In this document: positions 1 to 8,624 of the stretch, piece after piece
Layout: each line of letters begins with the position of its first letter
Position numbering within the stretch: position 1 is the first letter of the stretch
Notes under the pieces: model-generated
Told to the model about the DNA's origin: nothing
The model's input: the letters and a program-made list of their open reading frames with translations, nothing else
Databases searched by the model: none
Origin: Caenorhabditis elegans
Lineage: Eukaryota > Nematoda > Chromadorea > Rhabditida > Rhabditidae
NCBI RefSeq assembly: GCF_000002985.6
Contig: NC_003279.8
Location: 930,001-994,000, forward strand
Direction: 5' to 3'
DNA: 64,000 nucleotides
Made by a program: the position numbers and the translations under genes

Positions 1-47
1 TACTTCCAGAAGTTATAAACAAATCCGAGTTTTTTAAAATTTGCCAG

Positions 48-276
48 AAGCACGGGTTCATTGAATTTTTCACGCTCCATTGACAATCGCCTGCCGGACA
101 ACGCGTGGGAAAGTCGTGTACTCCGCACGGACAAATACATTTAGTTTTACAACTAAAATCGAGCCGCGACGCGACACGCAACGCGTCGTAAATCTACATA
201 TATGGCCGAGCCAAAATGGCCTAGTTCGGCAAAAACTCTTCCATTTCAATTTATGATGGAAGCCAGAAATCCGTGC
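48..276 (-). repeat. Miniature inverted-repeat element, family A (copy 1)
   Basis: This is one of at least ten copies in the window of a roughly 225 bp non-coding element. Its ends are imperfect inverted repeats (about CACGGGTTTCTGGCTTCC). The core contains a GCCGAACTAGGCCATTTTGG-like block, a CG-rich GCGTCGCGGCTCG-like block and the GGAGTACACGACTTTCCC block. Here it lies in reverse orientation, and a possible 6 bp target duplication CAGAAG flanks it. No coding capacity is visible. It looks like a non-autonomous DNA transposon; I do not assign a Repbase name. Confidence 0.75.
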
Positions 277-387
277 AGAAGTTTCTCGGAAAAAAAACAG
301 AAAGTTTGCGAAATGGCAACCTCTAATTCATTAACATAAATACATCAAATATGACGCGCAAAAATGAATTAATTTACTAGTGAAACA

Positions 388-1262
388 TGGTGCATTGAAG
401 TCGGTGTTTGCACAATTTGTACAGATCTGAGGTTCACTAACACCAATGCACGGCCCGAGAAGTGGTACCTGTACGCAATTTGTCTACCGTATACCTGGAC
501 GTTTGGGCGCGTGTATCTCAAAAACGGTTGGTCCAGTTTTTTTGTGATGCATATAAAAAATGTCCGAAATTAAATTCTAAATTTTTTGGACCAAAGCTTT
601 TTTCGTTATCACGCGCCCAAACCTGGTCTACACTCAAATTATCAGTAGAGCGCATTTGCATGGATGTACCACTTGCCGGGCCGTGTTCAAAGGGGTGCAA
701 CGATTGCGCGTCAAATCGAATGCAACTACAGTAATCCCTAGTAGTTGCGCTTCAAATTTGATGCATTGCACGGCCCGGCAAGTGGTACATCCATGCAAAT
801 GCGCTCTACTGATAATTTGAGTGTAGACCAGGTTTGGGCGCGTGATAACGAAAAAAGCTTTGGTCCAAAAAATTTAGAATTTAATTTCGGACATTTTTTA
901 TATGCATCACAAAAAAACTGGACCAACCGTTTTTGAGATACACGCGCCCAAACGTCCAGGTATACGGTAGACAAATTGCGTACAGGTACCACTTCTCGGG
1001 CCGTGTTGAATGTTTGAGAAATGTTAAAATTTTGAGTTATATGTGCTGGAAAATTGACATGAACATGGTTTTTTTCATTATTTGCGCGTGAATTATGGTG
1101 CATTGAAGTCGGTGTTTGCACAATTTTTTTCAGATCTGAGGTCAACTGACACCAAAGCAACAGAGTTGACGCGCAAATTTTAAAATGCGCTTAACATTTG
1201 GCACGCTTTGCAGTCGGTGTTTGCACATTTTCGATTGTTGTGTGAGGTTCACCGACACACCA
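388..1262. repeat. Direct repeats flanking a 237-bp-arm inverted repeat
   Basis: A unit containing TGCATTGAAGTCGGTGTTTG and then CAGATCTGAGGT occurs at about 388-437 and again at about 1097-1150, with a weaker third version at about 1202-1262. Between the first two sits a near-perfect inverted repeat, arms 449-685 and 769-1005 (both 237 bp), with an 83 bp spacer. The arms begin and end with CACGGCCCG/CGGGCCGTG-type sequence. The block looks like a fold-back element inserted into a short tandem repeat. Open frames within it are mirror images of each other and are not genes. Confidence 0.8.
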
Positions 1263-1692
1263 GATTTGACGCGCAAAATTGTACGAAAACAGTTAGTTAG
1301 AAAACTAATAAAAACTATTAATAAAAGTATAGTGCATCCTGAAAAATTATTTCTGCAAATGTATCTATAGAATTTAAAACAAAATATACAAAAAAAAATT
1401 ATGAAAACCACGACGAAAAACCCGGAAATGTTTTTTGGGTAGCTTGTCGATTCCGGAGGGTATTGAATTTCGCGCTCGAATAATATTGTTTCCTATTCAT
1501 TTTCCCCAGAATACCTACAGAATTTGGGGGAAAAATATGAACTGGTACCTAACATTAACCTACACGTTTTTTAAATAAGTTTAGGCCACGCCCAGAAAGT
1601 AGCTGGGCGGGGTTGCAGATTTTTCTAGCTTTCCGAAATATAAAAAGTCGGAAAAAAAGTTGTAGTCTGTAGTTTGTAGTTTGTAGTTTGTA

Positions 1693-2934
1693 TCAGGTTG
1701 TCCCATAAGTTTTTGTACTTTTTTTCAAATATTTTTCCAAAACTTCTAGAAAGTTTTAAAATTTTTTCATCGTAGGTCGTGTCAAGGTCGGGTCGTCCCC
1801 TTTCAGAAAAGATTCATTTCATCCATTTCTACTTTGCCACGATGACAATCATCAAACTTGAACGTCGAGACGTTAGATTGCTTCTTCTTTATGAATTTCG
1901 TCTTGGTCATTCAGCAATGGAAGCGGAACGAAACATATGCGGTGCGATGGGTGAGGGAGCACTCTCTTATAATACAGCAAAGAGTTGGTTTCAAAAGTTC
2001 AAGAACGGCGACTTCAGTCTCGAAGAAATAGAACGTTCTGGGCGACCGGTAGAGTTAAATGAAGAAGACCTAGTGAAGCTGGTGGAGGAAGAGCCTCGTC
2101 TTAGTCTTCGTGAAATGGAAGAGAAGCTTGAGTGTTGTCATAGCACAATTGCACGTCACTTGGGTCGCCTTGGTTTTACTTCAAAACTTGGAACTTGGGT
2201 GCCTCATGAACTTTCGGCATCACAGAAGCTCACTCGGGTCAACGTTTGTACTCAACTTCTAACTTTTCGTCGAAAGTTCGATTGGCTGAACAATCTGGTT
2301 ACTGGAGATGAGAAGTGGGTGCTCTATGTTAACCATTCCAGAAAACGTCAATGGCTTCCGATCGGTGAGAAAGGAATACCGACGCCAAAGCCTGATCTTC
2401 ACCCAAAAAAGATTATGATCTGTGTCTGGTGGGGTGTTCAAGGACCCGTGCACTGGGAATTGTTGCCAACTAATAAAACTATCACTGCTGATTACTATTG
2501 TGCCCAATTGGACCGAGTTGCAGAAAAGACCAACGGAAAATATGAAAAACTATATTTTCTTCACGATAATGCTAGGCCTCATGTCGCCAAGAAGACTTTC
2601 CAAAAGCTGCAAGATCTTGGTTGGACTGTTTTACCGCATCCACCATATTCTCCAGATCTTGCACCAACCGACTACCATTTGTTCTTGTCTCTCAGTGACT
2701 ACATGCGCGACAAGCAATTCGACGACGAAGAGCATCTCAAAACTGAACTCTCCACTTTCTTCTCATCGCGTTCGCCGGATTTCTTCTCCCGTGGCATCAT
2801 GATGTTACCTAGTAAATGGCAACAAGTGGTGGACACTAATGGTGAATACTTGTGTGAATAGTACTACTTGTCGCTTGAGAGAAATAAATTTTTTTCAAAA
2901 AAAAAATAGTACAAAAACTTATGGGACAACCTGA
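1693..2934 (+). mobile_element. Mariner-family transposon, apparently complete
   Basis: The element is 1242 bp, begins TCAGGTTGTCCCATAAG and ends with the exact inverse; the terminal inverted repeats agree for about 27 bp. A TA dinucleotide lies on each side (1691-1692 and 2935-2936), the mariner/Tc1 target duplication. It carries one uninterrupted transposase gene. It is inserted in a TAGTTTG simple repeat, pieces of which are visible on both sides (about 1670-1690 and 3041-3062). Matching ends, a clean target duplication and an open transposase reading frame suggest a young copy. Confidence 0.93.
1842..2861 (+). CDS. Mariner transposase
   Basis: A 339-residue protein read from the ATG at 1842; the frame stays open a little further upstream to about 1779, but without an earlier ATG. 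Established family features are all visible: an N-terminal helix-turn-helix half with a FSLEEIERSGRP-like segment, the WVPHEL linker motif, the first catalytic aspartate in TGDEKW, the second in HDNARPH, and the third in LAPTDYH. Exactly 34 residues lie between the second and third aspartates, the DD34D signature of mariner transposases. YSPDLAP is also present. Length matches the usual 340-350 residues. There is no frameshift or internal stop, so it could be functional; activity is not shown by the sequence. It would cut at the terminal inverted repeats and reinsert at TA in the nucleus. Confidence 0.92.
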   Translation: MTIIKLERRDVRLLLLYEFRLGHSAMEAERNICGAMGEGALSYNTAKSWFQKFKNGDFSLEEIERSGRPVELNEEDLVKLVEEEPRLSLREMEEKLECCHSTIARHLGRLGFTSKLGTWVPHELSASQKLTRVNVCTQLLTFRRKFDWLNNLVTGDEKWVLYVNHSRKRQWLPIGEKGIPTPKPDLHPKKIMICVWWGVQGPVHWELLPTNKTITADYYCAQLDRVAEKTNGKYEKLYFLHDNARPHVAKKTFQKLQDLGWTVLPHPPYSPDLAPTDYHLFLSLSDYMRDKQFDDEEHLKTELSTFFSSRSPDFFSRGIMMLPSKWQQVVDTNGEYLCE

Positions 2935-2936
2935 TA

Positions 2937-3474
2937 GTTTTAGTTCGTTATTTGCAAATTGTTAACGTTAGTATTAGGAGAGCCGAAATAAATAAATTTT
3001 AGAAAAGAAAACGAAATTATATACATAGTTCATTAAAATGTGGTAGTTTGTAGTTTGTAGTCTATGTATTATGTCTATTCAAATTGTATTCAACATCAAA
3101 AATTAAACAGGAAACTTATATTTAAAAAAAAAACGAATACTGAAAAAAGGCGGCTGCATAGGAAAAAACAATGATTCTCCTCCAAAAAATAGAATTCCGC
3201 ATTTTTTCAGCGGCTATTTTCACGATGATGAGAGGAGACAACAAAAACATTTGAGATGAGAAATGAGGGGAATATTGCACAAAAATTGGGAAATGATTTT
3301 TTTTACTTTATACACAGTTAAAATGCGATGCGCGCATAGTGTTTTTGGCGTGGATCGCGAGTGGGAGAAAAAGGAACCGGAAATGATGCGCATTGTGCGT
3401 CCATCGCGAATTTGAGATGCATTGTGCGAGCATCGCGAACATAAATAATGGGCACATTGTGGATTCTCCTTTCT
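2937..3474. other. AT-rich spacer, no gene seen
   Basis: Contains TAGTTTG simple repeats and AT-rich DNA. Around 3320-3440 three short related motifs (GCATTGTGCG, ATCGCGAA) occur just before the satellite array. I see no convincing coding region. Confidence 0.5.
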
Positions 3475-4965
3475 GATAATATTTTACTCTCTATGGCTTC
3501 ACCAATTATCTTTCTCTCTGTGGCTTCCCACTATATTTTACTCTCTGTGGCTTCACCAATTATTTTACTCTCTGTGGCTTCCCACTATATTTTACTCTCT
3601 GTGGCTTCCCACTATATTTTACTCTCTGTGGCTTCACCAATTATTTTACTCTCTGTGGCTTCCCACTATATTTTACTCTCTATGGCTTCCCACTATATTT
3701 TACTCTCTGTGGCTTCCCACTATATTTTACTCTCTGTGGCTTCCCACTATATTTTACTCTCTGTGGCTTCCCACTATATTTTACTCTCTGTGGCTTCACC
3801 AACTATTTTACTCTCTGTGGCTTCCCACTATATTTTACTCTCTGTGGCTTCCCACTATATTTTACTCTCTGTGGCTTCACCAACTATTTTACTCTCTGTG
3901 GCTTCCCACTATATTTTACTCTCTGTGGCTTCCCACTATATTTTACTCTCTGTGGCTTCACCAACTATTTTACTCTCTGTGGCTTCCCACTATATTTTAC
4001 TCTCTGTGGCTTCCCACTATATTTTACTCTCTGTGGCTTCCCACTATATTTTACTCTCTGTGGCTTCACCAACTATTTTACTCTCTGTGGCTTCCCACTA
4101 TATTTTACTCTCTGTGGCTTCCCACTATATTTTACTCTCTGTGGCTTCACCAACTATTTTACTCTCTGTGGCTTCCCACTATATTTTACTCTCTGTGGCT
4201 TCACCAACTATTTTACTCTCTGTGGCTTCCCACTATATTTTACTCTCTGTGGCTTCCCACTATATTTTACTCTCTGTGGCTTCACCAACTATTTTACTCT
4301 CTGTGGCTTCCCACTATATTTTACTCTCTGTGGCTTCCCACTATATTTTACTCTCTGTGGCTTCCCACTATATTTTACTCTCTGTGGCTTCACCAACTAT
4401 TTTACTCTCTGTGGCTTCCCACTATATTTTACTCTCTGTGGCTTCCCACTATATTTTACTCTCTGTGGCTTCACCAACTATTTTACTCTCTGTGGCTTCC
4501 CACTATATTTTACTCTCTGTGGCTTCCCACTATATTTTACTCTCTGTGGCTTCCCACTATATTTTACTCTCTGTGGCTTCACCAACTATTTTACTCTCTG
4601 TGGCTTCCCACTATATTTTACTCTCTGTGGCTTCCCACTATATTTTACTCTCTGTGGCTTCACCAACTATTTTACTCTCTGTGGCTTCCCACTATATTTT
4701 ACTCTCTGTGGCTTCCCACTATATTTTACTCTCTGTGGCTTCCCACTATATTTTGCTCTCTGTGGCTTCCCTCTATATTTTACTCTCTGGCTTCACAGTA
4801 TATTTTATTCTCTGGCATCACAATATATTTTACTCTTTGGCTTCGCAGAATATTTTACACTCTGGCTTCACAGAATATTTTACTCTCTGGCTTCGCAGAA
4901 TATTTTACTCTCTGGCTTCGCAGAATATTTTACTTTTTGGCTTCACAGAATATTTTACTATCTAT
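3475..4965 (+). repeat. 27-bp satellite with higher-order organisation
   Basis: About 48 copies of a 27 bp unit whose core is TTTTACTCTCTGTGGCTTC run from about 3475 to 4790, followed by a degenerate tail (CTGGCTTCACAGAATATTTT-like, period 24-27) to about 4965. Two unit types alternate: one with CCCACTATA and one with CACCAACTA. Their order is mostly two or three of the first type then one of the second, giving 81 bp and 108 bp super-repeats. Because 27 is divisible by 3 and the unit lacks stops, one frame is open for about 500 codons; this is an artefact of the repeat and not evidence of a gene. Confidence 0.95.
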
Positions 4966-6992
4966 TAATCTATTTCTTCGTATAACAATCTATTTTTTCG
5001 TATAACAATCTATTTTTTGTATAACCAACTTCAAACTCAACTTTTCCAAAACTACAGTAACCCTACAGTAATTCTACAGTACTCCTAAAACTCCCCGCAA
5101 CCTGCAGTTCAATGACACCTCGTTTTCTCACGCGTGACTCATGACTCATTAGCTTACATTTCCTTCATCCATCGGTGGTGGGGCGCTGTGTAATATACAA
5201 GAAGAGACACCACCACACGCTGCTATTTCTGCTGCTGGTCTGTCTTCGTTTACAGCCACTTATGACTCAGCACTGCCATCAATGACTACTTCCTTCTTTT
5301 TTATCTTTTCGGCTTCATCTCGAGTAGCAAATTTAACAAAATTCAATAGGTGTGACGTCATCAAATGCCTTCGTGGCCTAGAAATCCAAGATTTCTCTCG
5401 AAAGGATCAATGTGATGTCATGGCCTAGAAAACTCCAGTGTGAAACCTAGGCTATGTTAAATAGTCTTGAAAACTCTAAACTGAAGCACATAAGGCTATG
5501 ATGTCATCGCCTAGAAATCCCAATTCTATGACGTCATGAAAGACCTGAACTGCACCGAACCTAGGAATACCCTCAAAAGGGGTGCTGTGAAGTCATGTCC
5601 TAGAAAACATGAGTGCGAAAACTAGGCCGTAATCTACCATGTGGTAGATCATGCGGCCCTATTGATGGCCTAGAAAACTTACAGCTTGAAGCTATGACGT
5701 CACGACCTAGAAACTCAATAGTTGTGACGTCATCAATGACCTAGGTGTATCTCGAATGACGCAGTGTCTTCTAGAATTTTCTGAATATCACACAAAAGTA
5801 TAACATCTTCTTGAAACCAAATAATTTTGTTGTAACACCCACACAGTATTGTAACAAATGATATAATAGCGATCGGAACATTCGAGAAAACTGGAAATTT
5901 GAGGTCTGACCTTGTTCGGGAAACTTACCAGTGATTATGAGGTGTGTCGAAAAATGTGGCCTAGAAAATGGGAAAACTCTTCCTTTTTTTTTTTAAGTCC
6001 AGAATTACGTTTTTGAGAACGAGAAGTGCATTTCATTTTTGTTAGGTTGGAAATTTAAAATTTAAATATTCGTCTCCTAGTTACAGCCGTGGAAGACTTT
6101 TTCAGAAACTTTAGCCACGTGTCGAAGTCTGGCGGTGCCCACGATATTAGAGAATGTTGATATTTCCTATTTACTTATCTCCTCGAAATTTTAAGATTAA
6201 AGTTACTACCGTTAAGTTACACTGGTGGAAGAGTTTTTAAGATTTCTAGGCCACGGCAAAGTTTGGGTGTGCCAGTGACCCTAACACTAAATTTTTAAAT
6301 TTTTTTCAGCCAAATCATCATATGGTGGCCTAGAAAATTTAACACCTGAAAACTCTTCCATATTTTTTTAATTTCTGAAATCCAACAAAATAATTTTCAA
6401 ACTCCTCTTCCTTTTTTCCAGAAAAATAAATTAATGTAAATCAAGTTCATCTCCGATGAGTTGTAACGGTGGAAGAGTTTTTCAGATTCCTAGGCCACGT
6501 CAAAGTTTGAGGGCTTCCCGTGACCCTAACACTAAATTTTCCAATTTTTTCAGCCAACCCAAATCAGAAGCTTTCTCTTTGTGTAATAACATGACAATGG
6601 GCTATTATCATATGAAATTTTTTAGGTTAAATTTCTGAGGTCATTTGCAAAGGTGTCATGACTAGTTTGGAGGCTTTTTTGTGACGGTAGGGGTATGAAA
6701 CAGGTTGTTACTTCTCGAAAAGGTATTATGTGGGGGAGAGGAGAAGGAAAGAAGGAAGGCAGATTAGCCAACAGAGATACAGCAAATTTTGTGTGAGTGG
6801 TGGCAGTTTTGAGAAGAAGCCATGCGCCAAGGTCGGTTTGCCTTCTGTTTTCTCATTTTTCGGTTTTTTTGTGAATTTTTGTAAATTAAAAATATTTTTT
6901 TATAGAAATAAAAATTCAGAAAAAAATACTGGAAGTTTCGTTTGCCTTCAAACATTTTTTAAAAATTCACAGTTTTTCAAATAGATGTACTT
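4966..6992. other. Intergenic region with dispersed short repeats
   Basis: No gene is recognised. From about 5340 to 5770 there are many spaced copies of GACGTCAT and CCTAGAAA. Blocks around 6070-6300 and 6360-6550 repeat the order AGTTACA(G/C), GTGGAAGAGTTTTT, CTAGGCCACG and GTGACCCTAACACTAAATTT, that is a diverged direct duplication of about 280 bp. Around 5100-5275 the base composition is more balanced and holds a cluster of TGACTCA sites, listed separately. Confidence 0.5.
5135..5269. promoter_or_regulatory. Cluster of three AP-1-type TGACTCA sites
   Basis: TGACTCA occurs at 5135-5141, directly abutting a second copy at 5142-5148, and again at 5263-5269, where it reads TATGACTCAGCA, a Maf/NF-E2-like extended form. 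In worms such sites can be bound by bZIP factors (FOS-1/JUN-1). They lie 3.4 kb upstream of the nas-30 start codon. Binding is inferred only. Confidence 0.35.
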
Positions 6993-7250
6993 ACACGTGG
7001 TGTCAGAGTATCTCATTTCGGCTTGATCTACAAAAAATGCGGGAATCTTTTGCCCAAAAAAATGTGACGTCAGCACGCTCTTAACCATGCGAAATCAGTT
7101 GAGAACTCTGCGTCTCTCCTCCCGCATTTTCTGTAGATCAGCGTAGATCAAGCCGAAACGAGACACTCTGGCACCATTTTATTTTTTTGGGCAAAAAATT
7201 CCCGCATTTTTTGTAGATCAAGCCGTAATGGGGCAGCCTAGCCCCACGTG
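6993..7250. repeat. Palindromic miniature element, family B (copy 1)
   Basis: One of six copies in the window of an element with CACGTGGTGTCAGAGTGTC-like ends, two inverted copies of TGATCTACAAAAAATGCGGG, and a central TGACGTCA flanked by AACGTGC. This copy appears to be more than one element arm: it begins ACACGTGGTGTCAG and ends GCCCCACGTG. No coding capacity. Confidence 0.75.
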
Positions 7251-7541
7251 CACTTATTCCTTATGCCGAACGACACTCCGATATCCCGTTTTTACAGTAT
7301 GACTGTGGGTTACTGTACCATTTTTGGTGCTTTTGTAATATTGTTTTCTTTTTCAAAAACCTAGGAAAAATTTGAACAATTGTTTTTTTTTAATATTTGA
7401 ATTTTTTAGGCTCCCACACATTTTTGCGGGATATCGGAGTATCGATGTAAACGTTTTTTTTTTGGTTTTTTGTATTAAAAAGGGTTTAAGTGTTGTAATA
7501 AGACATTTTGAATAAAAAATAGCTAGCGCCGCCACGACTTA

Positions 7542-7766
7542 CTGGCTTCCCTCCTAAATAAAAATGGAAGAGTTTTTGCCGAACTAGGCCATTTTGGCTC
7601 GGCCGTATCTGGGGTAGATTTACGGCGCGTTGCGTGCCGCGTCGCGGCTCGATTTTAGTTGTAAAACCTAATGTATTTGTTGTCCGTGTGGAGTACACGA
7701 CTTTTCCACGCGTTGTCCGGCAGGCGATTGTCAATGGAGCGCGAAAAATTCAATGAGGAAGGCCAG
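7542..7766 (+). repeat. Family A miniature element (copy 2)
   Basis: Full-length forward copy from CTGGCTTCCCTC to AATGAGGAAGGCCAG, with the inverted ends visible and the GGAGTACACGACTTTTCCAC block near its right end. It lies between AT-rich spacer and the nested copy that follows. Confidence 0.75.
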
Positions 7767-7847
7767 GACACCGATTCAAAGATATAACGGCCCACATTTC
7801 AACAGCGGTATATCGGAGTGTCGTTATTTTAAGCTTGCACACGGGCT

Positions 7848-8200
7848 TCTGGCCTTTTTCATTGCTTTTTCGCGCTCCATTGACAATCGCCTGCCGGGCA
7901 ACGCGTGGGAAAGTCGTGTACTACACACGGACAATTTTTTTTAAGTTTTATAATGAAAACCGCGACGCGACACGCAACGCGCCGTAAGTCTACCCGGGCC
8001 GAGCCGACACGTGGTGTCAGAGTGTCACATTTCGGCTTGATCTACGTAGATCTACAAAGAATTTTGCATGATTAAGAACGTGCTGACGTCACACTTTTTT
8101 GGGCAAAAAATTCCCGCATTTTTTGTAGATCAAACCGTAATGGGACAGTCAAAATGGCCTAATTCGGCAAACTCTTACATTTCAAAATATGAGGGTAGGC
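7848..8200 (-). repeat. Family A element (copy 3) split by a nested family B element
   Basis: Family A sequence in reverse orientation runs 7848-8008, is interrupted after GGGCCGAGCC, and resumes at about 8149 with AAAATGGCCTAATTCGG. The interruption, about 8009-8148, is a shortened family B element (starts GACACGTGGTGTCAGAG, contains GTGCTGACGTCAC, ends GTAATGGGACAGTC). Family B therefore jumped into an existing family A copy here. Confidence 0.8.
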
Positions 8201-8624
8201 AAAAGCATGGGGAATTTGTGATTAAATTTTTGAAAAAGGAAACAATTTTTTCCAAATTTCTTCTGAAATTTTTTCAAAAATAAATGTTTTTTTTCCCTAA
8301 AATCTTCAAATTTCTAGTTTCAATCTCTCACTACCGTGACCAAAAATTCCTATGATTTTTGACCTCCCGCCACACAGTTTTACCACCAACTTCTTCCCCC
8401 CCCACCCACCCACTTACTTCTCGTATCTGAAACTCCGCCCCATTTTTCGTGTACTTTACTACTACTTGAATGATGATGAGGTAGAACAAATCTGTGTTTA
8501 TTGGCAGAAGCAGTGGTAGCAACAGGAGAAGAAGAAGAAGCATCACTGTGTGGAACCAGCCAGCTGTGTTGTTGTGGTTTTAGTCGTGGAGAGAGAGAGG
8601 ACGACGTCGTGTGTCTTCAATAAA

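Noticed and set aside
738..1160. Paired open frames of 60-140 codons on both strands
   Set aside because: Mirror-image products of the inverted repeat, not conserved proteins.
3475..4790. CRISPR array
   Set aside because: The repeats are contiguous with no unique spacers, and the DNA is eukaryotic.
3448..4968. A 506-codon open reading frame
   Set aside because: It is produced by a stop-free 27-bp satellite; the protein is a nine-residue repeat and edge units decay as DNA, not as codons.
8331..8546. Short minus-strand frame with poly-Leu start just upstream of nas-30
   Set aside because: Derived from a GAA/GAGAAG-rich tract in the likely nas-30 promoter; no splice or family evidence.
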